Shown here piece after piece: positions 9,769 to 16,241 of a stretch of DNA of 64,000 bases. Within the stretch, counting starts at the first letter, position 1; each line of letters opens with the position of its first letter. Made by a program: the position numbers and the translations under genes. The stretch is taken from contig JAFIDK010000006.1 in assembly GCA_017051695.1 (NCBI GenBank), positions 124,001-188,000 on the forward strand, written 5' to 3'. The notes under the pieces were generated by a model that saw nothing but the letters and a program-made list of their open reading frames with translations, did no database searches and was not told the DNA's origin. The DNA is from Algoriphagus aestuarii. Lineage in GTDB: Bacteria > Bacteroidota > Bacteroidia > Cytophagales > Cyclobacteriaceae.

Positions 9769-9803
9769 ATCCCGCAAAACCTGGTGTTTTGCGGGATTCG
9801 TTT
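9769..9803. terminator. Bidirectional terminator between small lipoprotein and GH15 genes
   Basis: ATCCCGCAAAAC (9769-9780), loop CTGGT, GTTTTGCGGGAT (9786-9797): a perfect 12-bp stem. T-rich tail on the plus strand and a T-run on the minus strand, between convergent genes. Confidence 0.9.
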
Positions 9804-11588
9804 TTATAAGAAGTTCGGTCTATCCAGTTTTTTGCCGATACGGAAAGCCGCATTCATCAAACCGACGTGGGAATAAGCCTGCGGAAAATTTCCCCATTGG
9901 CTACCCGTTTTTTGATCTACATCCTCAGAGAAAAGCTGTAAATGATTGCAGTATTTCGTTAAGGTTTCAAAGCCTTCCACCGCTTCATCGATCCGACCCA
10001 CACAAGCCAGCGCTTCTATATACCAAAAAGCACAAATGAGAAATGTAGTTTCCGGCACACCAAAATCGTCCATATGCTTGTAGCGATAAAATAGGAAATC
10101 TTTTGCCAACAACTCTTCTTCTAAAGCCTTCAAATGTTCATTTGCCCGCTCTAGATCATCTCCAAAATACCCCATCGTAATCAACTGTAAAGTAGAGGCA
10201 TCCATGTAGGTGGAACCCACGGCCTGCCCATAGGCTTTTCTTACGGGTAGATAGCAGGATTCTATTTTTTTGGCAGCTTCATCCCGGAGCGCTATCGCTT
10301 TTTGATACATGTCATCACTTTTTAGTCGAATTCCGATTTTGGCAGCAGCATTGGCACCTGCCCAATGGAATAAAAATGTATAACAATGCTCCTGTGCAAG
10401 ATTTCTAAACTCCCAAAGTCCAGCATCTTTCTCATTCATGGTGGCTTCGATTTTATTCAGCAAATTCATGATCATAGGCTTCGAATTACTTCTTTCCTCT
10501 TCGGTAAATCGCTGATCAGAATACAGTGGCAATAGCGAAACCAATACCTGACCATACAAATCATTCTGGATGTGAGTGTAGGCCTGATTACCAAAACGAA
10601 CCGGTTTATTGCCCAAATATCCATCTAGATCAGAAATCTCCTCTGTCAGCAATGAATCCCCTGTAATGGAATATAGTGGTTGATATCGACCATCTGCGCC
10701 TGGTCTCAGGTTATGGATAAATTCAAAATACTTCTCCAGCTCTTCAAAATGACCTAGACTATTGAAACAGGTTAAGGTATAATAGGTATCCCGGATCCAG
10801 CAATAGCGATAATCCCAGTTTCTGGTGGAATTGGGAGATTCTGGCAAACTGGTGGTGGAAGCGGCGATAATAGCTCCGGTATCTTCGTATTGGTGGATTT
10901 TAAGGATCAAAGCTGATCTCAAAACCAATTTTTGATGAAAATTAGGAATGCTGGTCGACTTCACCCATTCCTGCCAATAAGATGTGGTGGCATGTAGGAA
11001 ACGCTCTGAAGTTGTCTCAATTGGTGCCTCCAAAGGTCGGCCGTAAGTAAATACAAGATAGATTGGCCGATGGACAGCAAATGCTTTTTCATCCATGATA
11101 TAACTCATCGGGGCATTGGTCGTCAGTCTCAGTTCCTGCTCCACACCCATGTACCGGATATGGTTACTTCCCAAACTTGGGCTGAGCTTCATTTTACCGT
11201 AATCAGCGGTCGGTTCACATTTGATCTTCACTCGTGGTGAACCACTCAAAGCCTCCACTTTTCGGATCAGCATCAATGGTTTATAGTATCGGTCAAAATT
11301 CTTAAACCGGGGAGCAAAATCTGTTACTTTATAACTATTGCCTTCTCCATAAGACACCGTTGTTTCAAGAATATTGGTGTTCTCCCTGTAAGCTTGTGTA
11401 GATTCAAATTTACCTTCCTCAGGCAAGATGGTAAACTGTCCTCCTCTTTCGCGGTCTAGCATGCCGCCGAAAATAAAGTCTGAGTCAAATCTTGGCATAC
11501 ACAGCCAAGAGATATTGGTATCCTTTTCTATGTGGGCGATATAGGCACAGTTGCCGATCAACCCACTTCCGTAGGTATGTTTGTTCAT
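9804..11588 (-). CDS. Glycoside hydrolase family 15 protein (trehalase or glucoamylase-like)
   Basis: 594 residues, no signal peptide, so cytoplasmic. The N-terminal beta-sandwich domain starts with SGLIGNCAYIAHI and SWLCMPRFDS. The C-terminal alpha6/alpha6 barrel has NWDYRYCWIRDTYYTL, the GH15 catalytic-site block, and later VPETTFLICAFWYIEAL with the second acidic residue, ending FPQAYSHVGLMNAA. Family members release glucose from alpha-glucans or split trehalose. The cytoplasmic location and nearness to otsAB favour trehalose as substrate, but this is inference. It is a single-gene leftward unit, bounded by a shared terminator at its 3' end. Confidence 0.88.
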   Translation of the reverse strand: MNKHTYGSGLIGNCAYIAHIEKDTNISWLCMPRFDSDFIFGGMLDRERGGQFTILPEEGKFESTQAYRENTNILETTVSYGEGNSYKVTDFAPRFKNFDRYYKPLMLIRKVEALSGSPRVKIKCEPTADYGKMKLSPSLGSNHIRYMGVEQELRLTTNAPMSYIMDEKAFAVHRPIYLVFTYGRPLEAPIETTSERFLHATTSYWQEWVKSTSIPNFHQKLVLRSALILKIHQYEDTGAIIAASTTSLPESPNSTRNWDYRYCWIRDTYYTLTCFNSLGHFEELEKYFEFIHNLRPGADGRYQPLYSITGDSLLTEEISDLDGYLGNKPVRFGNQAYTHIQNDLYGQVLVSLLPLYSDQRFTEEERSNSKPMIMNLLNKIEATMNEKDAGLWEFRNLAQEHCYTFLFHWAGANAAAKIGIRLKSDDMYQKAIALRDEAAKKIESCYLPVRKAYGQAVGSTYMDASTLQLITMGYFGDDLERANEHLKALEEELLAKDFLFYRYKHMDDFGVPETTFLICAFWYIEALACVGRIDEAVEGFETLTKYCNHLQLFSEDVDQKTGSQWGNFPQAYSHVGLMNAAFRIGKKLDRPNFL

Positions 11589-11645
11589 TAAAGTCTAGTT
11601 TGATGATTAATAAAAAATCTGGCTACCGGGTTTGACTTCAAGAAA

Positions 11646-11683
11646 AGAAAAAAGGGGACAGAATGCAAAAATCCTGTCCCCTA
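11646..11683 (-). terminator. Terminator of the peptide/propeller operon
   Basis: On the minus strand, AGGGGACAG pairs with CTGTCCCCT (plus-strand arms 11653-11661 and 11674-11682), followed by a T-rich run. It lies 20 bases after the propeller gene stop. Confidence 0.85.
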
Positions 11684-11702
11684 AAGAAATTTAATAAGTA
11701 AG

Positions 11703-12785
11703 TTAATAATCAAACCTTACCAAATTTGGATCGCGATCCACAGTCACTCCGTAGATCGCCCTATTCTCTTCATCCACAGCAAAACCAAAAATCGGAAAGT
11801 CCAACTGATAGTGATTCAGGATATTCCCCTCGTAATCGAATTGAAATATCCTGTTTAAATTTCCCGAGGCACTGATTTGACTATACGGCTTACCTCTAAA
11901 CAGGACATAAAAAGAATTTTCCCCAGCAAAAGCTCCTGCATATCTAGTGGTCTTGTTTTCATTATAAACAGGCATTTGGTACCCTCCCGAATATTTTATT
12001 TGAAACCCCTGGATTTCTTGAGTTGGTCCATAAATGGTTTTTACATCCTGATTTTCTAAATCAATTATATCGATATAGTCTACATTCATCCCCACCTTTA
12101 TAAAATGCTGTTTATTCTGACTAGCTCTCAAAGGACCTTGGAATAAATTGCTAATTAGGTTGGCATCAAGCTCATTTTCATTTATTCCTTTTGGAAATTG
12201 ATTTCCATCAATCATATTTTTCCAGTTGCCGAACAATGCCAGCGTGTCACCTGTCTTGGTCAAATGTAAATATTTAGTCCAACCATCCACAGCATTCCCC
12301 AAAAGTGTATTATCTGATGTCCAAACCAATTCTGTCAAAAAGTGGGCAGTCTGTGGAGCTTTAATCTGTTCCTCTGCTAATTTTGAAGTATCTGAAAGGT
12401 CAAATTTGGAATAAATCAATAATTCAGGATCAAATGTCCATACTTTATTTTGACCATTAATTGCCTCCATCTGCGAAATCAATGAGATTTCTCCAGGTCC
12501 CATTCCATCAATTCCTTTTGAACCTATGATACGTTCATTCTCCAAATCTATTATATGGAACTTGTCATCCCCCACATTTTTGACCTCATAAACCAACGCC
12601 AGACCATTGGTTAGAAAGACTCCGTAGGGGTTCATAATTTCACTAAAACTAAATTTTTGACCTTTTAGAAATACCATTTCAGGTAAATCCTCCTCCTGAA
12701 AATAAATCGCTTGTGGATCCCTTTTTGAATTGCAGAATGTAAATGTTACTATAATAAAACCCCAAAGGATTAACTTGTATTTCAT
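11703..12785 (-). CDS. 6-bladed beta-propeller lipoprotein (BF3164/TolB-like)
   Basis: 360 residues. Short signal peptide with lipobox TFC (Cys18), so probably membrane-anchored. The rest reads as a propeller: repeated beta stretches ending in aspartate or glycine turns, such as FHIIDLENE, GPGEISLISQM, IDIIDLENQ and FQFDYEGNIL, and the family's final segment FAVDEENRAIYGV. BF3164-like lipoproteins are widespread in Bacteroidota; they are thought to bind ligands or peptides but no function is established. It directly follows a small Cys-rich secreted peptide gene (51-base gap with a hairpin), a pairing typical of this family with NVEALA-type peptides. The operon ends at a strong terminator. 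Confidence 0.8.
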   Translation of the reverse strand: MKYKLILWGFIIVTFTFCNSKRDPQAIYFQEEDLPEMVFLKGQKFSFSEIMNPYGVFLTNGLALVYEVKNVGDDKFHIIDLENERIIGSKGIDGMGPGEISLISQMEAINGQNKVWTFDPELLIYSKFDLSDTSKLAEEQIKAPQTAHFLTELVWTSDNTLLGNAVDGWTKYLHLTKTGDTLALFGNWKNMIDGNQFPKGINENELDANLISNLFQGPLRASQNKQHFIKVGMNVDYIDIIDLENQDVKTIYGPTQEIQGFQIKYSGGYQMPVYNENKTTRYAGAFAGENSFYVLFRGKPYSQISASGNLNRIFQFDYEGNILNHYQLDFPIFGFAVDEENRAIYGVTVDRDPNLVRFDY

Positions 12786-12801
12786 TTAAAATTAAGTTTA
12801 A

Positions 12802-12825
12802 AAATGGGAGTTTTCCCTCCCATTT
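12802..12825 (-). terminator. Intra-operon hairpin (attenuator candidate) between peptide and propeller genes
   Basis: AAATGGGAG (12802-12810) and CTCCCATTT (12817-12825) form a perfect 9-bp stem with a 6-base loop. Read leftward it is followed by TTTTTAAA, so it may partly stop transcription after the peptide gene or protect its 3' end. Confidence 0.6.
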
Positions 12826-12836
12826 GGCTATTTAGT

Positions 12837-13034
12837 TTAAGAATCCACAACTGTACAAGTAGATCCTGCTTTAAGAGTTGATAAAAAAACTCTTCCATAG
12901 ACCGGATGCTGACAGCTATCTTCGGAGGCACAACAAATGTCCTGCTGAGTTACTTCTGCATTTACTTGGTTACTCTCCGGAAATGCAACTAGGGCAAAAC
13001 CGAGCAATACCAACGCTCCTAATAATTTTTTCAT
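12837..13034 (-). CDS. Small secreted Cys-rich peptide, NVEALA-like
   Basis: 65 residues. MKKLLGALVLLGFALVAF is a clear signal peptide; a processing site is likely near the NQVNAEV stretch. The mature part is about 38 residues with four cysteines (CC, then C five residues on, then one near the end: DICCASEDSC and STCTVVDS), suggesting two disulfides or a metal site. NQVNAEV loosely recalls the NVEALA motif of Bacteroidota peptides that sit beside BF3164-like propellers, as this one does. Function is unknown; a signal, toxin or propeller ligand are all possible. It is too small for confident homology by eye. The upstream 189 bases are strongly A+T-rich. Confidence 0.7.
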   Translation of the reverse strand: MKKLLGALVLLGFALVAFPESNQVNAEVTQQDICCASEDSCQHPVYGRVFLSTLKAGSTCTVVDS

Positions 13035-13134
13035 AAATTTGAATAATTATATTGTAAAAAAATCCCGGCCGGAACCCAAGTCTCACTTAAGACTTCGTTG
13101 TAAGGATATTTATATTTTTTTTTAATCGCAAGAA

Positions 13135-13154
13135 TTAGTTAAAAAAATAACTAA
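13135..13154 (-). repeat. A+T-only inverted repeat upstream of the peptide gene
   Basis: TTAGTTA (13135-13141) and TAACTAA (13148-13154) flank six A. It lies between nadD and the peptide gene, and could be a weak end of nadD transcripts or an operator. All pairs are A:T, so stability is low. Confidence 0.3.
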
Positions 13155-13223
13155 TAATTTTTTTTCAAAACGAATTTAGACGGAATATCAATAACTAGAC
13201 TGATTACGGCGACTGGACACTGA

Positions 13224-13790
13224 TCACTGATACAACTTCTTATCCCGGATATAATCTGCTACTCCATCAGGAAGAAGGTATTTGACAGATTTGCCAGCTA
13301 GGATGGATTGCCGTATAAAAGTCGCTGAGATATCCAATAAAGGCGCATCGATGAGTTGAATATTCGGATGCTCTATTGTTTTAATTTCCCCTGGTCTGGG
13401 ATAGACAAAAATCTCATAATTGTCCAAGATCATCTGGTAGTTTTTCCAGCGCTTGAGCTGCACGAGATTATCCGAACCCAAAAACAAACAAAACTGATGC
13501 TGTGGATATTGATCTGTCAAATAAGCCAGGGTGTCAATGGTATAGCTCGGCTTAGGCATCCCAAACTCCACATCCGAAGCTCTGAAATGAAAATTGTCCT
13601 CAATGGCCAGTTCCACCATTCTCAATCGGTCAAACTCATGAATCAGCGACTGCCTTTTCTTTAGTGGATTCTGCGGACTCACTACAAACCAAATCTGATC
13701 CAGATCCGTGCGGTCATGCAAAGTATCGGCGATGATCAGATGCCCAATATGGATGGGATTAAAGGAGCCGAAATAGAGTCCGATTTTCAA
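13224..13790 (-). CDS. nadD: Nicotinate-nucleotide adenylyltransferase
   Basis: 188 residues, the usual NadD length. It transfers AMP from ATP to nicotinate mononucleotide in NAD synthesis. The nucleotidyltransferase signature is complete: GLYFGSFNPIHIGH with HIGH at residues 14-17, WFVVSPQNPLKK for substrate binding, PSYTIDTL, LGSDNL, and ISATFIRQSI as the second ATP motif. It is cytoplasmic. It starts 4 bases after the gmk stop and is the last of the sigma/anti-sigma/gmk/nadD unit. Adjacency of gmk and nadD is normal in Bacteroidota. Confidence 0.95.
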   Translation of the reverse strand: MKIGLYFGSFNPIHIGHLIIADTLHDRTDLDQIWFVVSPQNPLKKRQSLIHEFDRLRMVELAIEDNFHFRASDVEFGMPKPSYTIDTLAYLTDQYPQHQFCLFLGSDNLVQLKRWKNYQMILDNYEIFVYPRPGEIKTIEHPNIQLIDAPLLDISATFIRQSILAGKSVKYLLPDGVADYIRDKKLYQ

Positions 13791-13794
13791 AATC

Positions 13795-14367
13795 CTATTT
13801 GGCTAAAAAATCTCCTACCAATTTTTCTGCTTCTGCAGAGGAAACAGCAAAATCATCATTGACGATAGTCACATCAAACTGAGGTTCAAATTTCATCTCG
13901 AATTCCGCTTTGAAAATCCTTCTGGAAAGAGATTCTTCAGACTCAGTACCCCTATCATTTAATCTGGTTTTCAATACCTCCAGTGAAGGCACCTTGACAA
14001 AAATTGCCAAAGCCTGGTCTCCAAAATATTTTTTTAAAGCCAGACCACCTTTGACATCCACATCAAAGATCACTGCTTTGCCAGAATCCCAGATCCGTTG
14101 GATTTCTTCTTTCAGAGTGCCATAAAAGTTACCCGCGTAGACTTCCTCCCATTCGATGAAGTCATCATTGTCGATGTGTTGTTTAAACTGCTCCTGACTT
14201 AAAAAATAATAGTCTTTGCCATGTACTTCATGCCTCCCTCTCTTGTCGCGGGTGCAGGCAGAAATAGAAAATCCCAGCGTTGGGATTTTGTTGATTAGGT
14301 GCTTCACCAGTGAAGTTTTGCCTGATCCAGAGGGAGCAGAAAAAATGATGGCCTTACCTGGGGTCAT
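13795..14367 (-). CDS. gmk: Guanylate kinase
   Basis: 190 residues from the chosen ATG at 14367, which gives [19 protein letters not shown] with the P-loop at about residues 11-19. A longer frame to 14403 would overlap the anti-sigma gene and add 12 unconserved residues; the chosen start lies 2 bases after the upstream stop. Other GMP-binding features are present ([21 protein letters not shown]-type region, seen here as [36 protein letters not shown]). It phosphorylates GMP to GDP with ATP. Cytoplasmic and essential in most bacteria. Confidence 0.95.
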   Translation of the reverse strand: MTPGKAIIFSAPSGSGKTSLVKHLINKIPTLGFSISACTRDKRGRHEVHGKDYYFLSQEQFKQHIDNDDFIEWEEVYAGNFYGTLKEEIQRIWDSGKAVIFDVDVKGGLALKKYFGDQALAIFVKVPSLEVLKTRLNDRGTESEESLSRRIFKAEFEMKFEPQFDVTIVNDDFAVSSAEAEKLVGDFLAK

Positions 14368-14369
14368 AA

Positions 14370-14639
14370 TTATTTGATATCCTGTATTTTTTGACGAATA
14401 CAATCTGCCAATTCAGTAGGCACTTCCTGTTTGGTACATTTTGTCTTTAAGACATCTCGGATGGCTTGTTCCAGATGAAAATGCTCAAAACAAGGCTGAC
14501 ATTTGGCCAATTTTTCCTTGAGTACTTCCTTCGAATTGTCCATTTCTCCATCCAGAATACTTTCTAACAGCTGAAAGCACTTGCTGGTATCATCGCATTT
14601 TAACTTTCGCGATTGAGATGTTTCTTCATTCATATCCAT
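14370..14639 (-). CDS. Small anti-sigma-type zinc-finger protein
   Basis: 89 residues. [15 protein letters not shown] followed by [12 protein letters not shown] resembles the N-terminal ZAS/zf-HC2 fold of anti-sigma factors such as RsrA. It lies 12 bases after an ECF sigma gene, the usual partner arrangement. The His normally found four residues before the first Cys of the CxxC is Lys here, while the other cysteines remain, so zinc binding may be altered. There is no transmembrane segment, so it should be a soluble cytoplasmic regulator that binds the sigma factor, perhaps redox-sensitive (further Cys in KTKCTKQEV and LADCI). The regulatory role is inferred. Confidence 0.75.
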   Translation of the reverse strand: MDMNEETSQSRKLKCDDTSKCFQLLESILDGEMDNSKEVLKEKLAKCQPCFEHFHLEQAIRDVLKTKCTKQEVPTELADCIRQKIQDIK

Positions 14640-14651
14640 CAGTAATTCTCT

Positions 14652-15251
14652 TTAAATTTCCTCCTCTTCGTCTGTATCATATCCCATATGGTGGGCATAA
14701 CCTCTGAGCTTGTCTTTCAGTAAATTTCTGGCTCTATGCAATCTGGATCTTACGGTACCGATCGGGATATCCAAAATTTTGGCCATTTCCTCATACGTAA
14801 AACCTTCCAGGTCACATAGAATGATGACTGTTCTGAAATCCACTGCCAAACTATTCAGTGCATTGGAGATTTCATCACCCAGCATTCCTTTTACTGATTC
14901 AGCCCGCAGATCAGTAGTACTTTGATAGTCAACATCATCAGAGTTGTAATAAGTTTCAACTTCCTGATAATCTACTTTCGCAGGCTGTTTGCTTTTCTTA
15001 CGGTACTCGTTGATAAAACTGTTTTTCAGGATCCGAAACAACCATGCTTTGGCATTCGTTCCCTGCTCAAAGGAATTGATAAATCGGTAAGCTTTTAGAT
15101 AGGTATCCTGTACGAGGTCCTTCGCATCATCCTCATCGAATGTGAGCCGATAGCCAAAATTGTACATGGAGTCTATGTGTGGCATAAACTCACCATCGAA
15201 TATGTTATTTTTCTCTTCTTGAGAATATTTCCTTCGCTGTACTTCCGACAT
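14652..15251 (-). CDS. ECF RNA polymerase sigma factor
   Basis: 199 residues from the ATG at 15251 (MSEVQRRKYSQEEK); a longer frame to 15278 adds nine hydrophobic residues not expected in the family. Region 2 is clear (NFGYRLTFDEDDAKDLVQ, then KAYRFINSFEQGTN, AWLFRILKNSFI), as is region 4 (TVIILCDLEGFTYEEMAKIL, IPIGTVRSRLHRARNLL) with its helix-turn-helix. A ~35-residue linker lies between them. It directs RNA polymerase to an unknown regulon. It is followed by a small anti-sigma-like gene, then gmk and nadD, so housekeeping nucleotide genes may share its transcript. Confidence 0.92.
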   Translation of the reverse strand: MSEVQRRKYSQEEKNNIFDGEFMPHIDSMYNFGYRLTFDEDDAKDLVQDTYLKAYRFINSFEQGTNAKAWLFRILKNSFINEYRKKSKQPAKVDYQEVETYYNSDDVDYQSTTDLRAESVKGMLGDEISNALNSLAVDFRTVIILCDLEGFTYEEMAKILDIPIGTVRSRLHRARNLLKDKLRGYAHHMGYDTDEEEEI

Positions 15252-15369
15252 AAGTTTCAAAAGTAATAATTGAGTCAATTTATAACTAGGAATCGGGAAC
15301 TTTTCCCTGCTTTTCCTTTATTTTGTTGGTCGAAAAGGCAAAAATTGCCAAATCCCCTGCATTCTTACT

Positions 15370-16209
15370 ATGTTTTTCTTCAGGCTGTTCTCAAGACTCC
15401 CCCTTTTTGTACTTTATTGGTTTACAGATGTGCTGTATCTCATTGCACGTTTTGTCATCCGGTACAGAAAGAAAGTCATTGATGAAAATCTATCTCATGC
15501 GTTTCCTGAACTTTCAGACATACAGCGAAAAAAGATCCGAAACCGTTTTTACAGGAATTTTACTGACACATTTGCCGAAACGATCAAAATACTGACAATT
15601 TCGGAAGAAGAATTCAAGAGAAGGTTTGTCATAGTAAATCAGGAAGGCTTGGATGCCCCAGTAAAGCAAGGCATCAGTTCTCTGATGGTCACAGGTCATA
15701 TTTTCAATTGGGAAATGGGCGTCGTCGGCACCAACCTATACTCCGAAGTCCCGATTGAGACTGTCTATCTGAAAGTCAATAATCCTTTTTTTAACGAACT
15801 TATCAAAAAAATCCGGACACGGTTTGGCGGATATGTGACCGAGAAGAAAGAATTTCGAAGAGCAATGCTTACTTTGGGAAGAGATCCCCGGATCGTCTTG
15901 CTGGGTTCCGATCAAAGACCCCCGGCCTCAGAAAATAGATACCAACGGGATTTTATGAACCGACCAGGAGTTTTCTTTGAAGGGGCAGAATTTCTTTCCA
16001 AAAAAATGAACTTGCACGTTCATTACGGAAAACTTAAAAAAGTAAAGCGGGGTTACTATCATTACGAATTTATCCCCTTGGCACAGCCACCTTACGATCA
16101 ACATCAGCCTCATAGCATTACAGATACGTTCTGCAAAATGCTCGAAGAAAATATCCGGGAGCAACCAGACATGTACCTCTGGAGCCATAAGCGATGGAAA
16201 ATCTCCTGA
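15370..16209 (+). CDS. Lipid A biosynthesis-type lysophospholipid acyltransferase (LpxL/HtrB family)
   Basis: 279 residues. A hydrophobic N-terminal segment (residues ~1-30, FFFRLFSRLPLFVLYWF) anchors it in the inner membrane. The catalytic motif is GHIFNWEMG, where His and Glu are four residues apart (HX4E), as in LpxL/LpxM. YLKVNNPFF, GSDQRPP and RPGVFFEGAEFLSKKM are further family blocks, and it ends MYLWSHKRWK. It should add a secondary acyl chain to lipid A or a related amphiphile. It is divergent from the sigma gene across a 118-base gap and lies 32 bases before the helicase gene, so the two may be cotranscribed. Confidence 0.9.
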   Translation: MFFFRLFSRLPLFVLYWFTDVLYLIARFVIRYRKKVIDENLSHAFPELSDIQRKKIRNRFYRNFTDTFAETIKILTISEEEFKRRFVIVNQEGLDAPVKQGISSLMVTGHIFNWEMGVVGTNLYSEVPIETVYLKVNNPFFNELIKKIRTRFGGYVTEKKEFRRAMLTLGRDPRIVLLGSDQRPPASENRYQRDFMNRPGVFFEGAEFLSKKMNLHVHYGKLKKVKRGYYHYEFIPLAQPPYDQHQPHSITDTFCKMLEENIREQPDMYLWSHKRWKIS

Positions 16210-16241
16210 AGCTGGAAAAAGAATAACGATTAAAAGCGAGA

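Noticed and set aside
15270-15595. Plus-strand frames overlapping the start of the acyltransferase gene
   Set aside because: Alternative frames of a real gene with catalytic HX4E and a family-like N-terminus.
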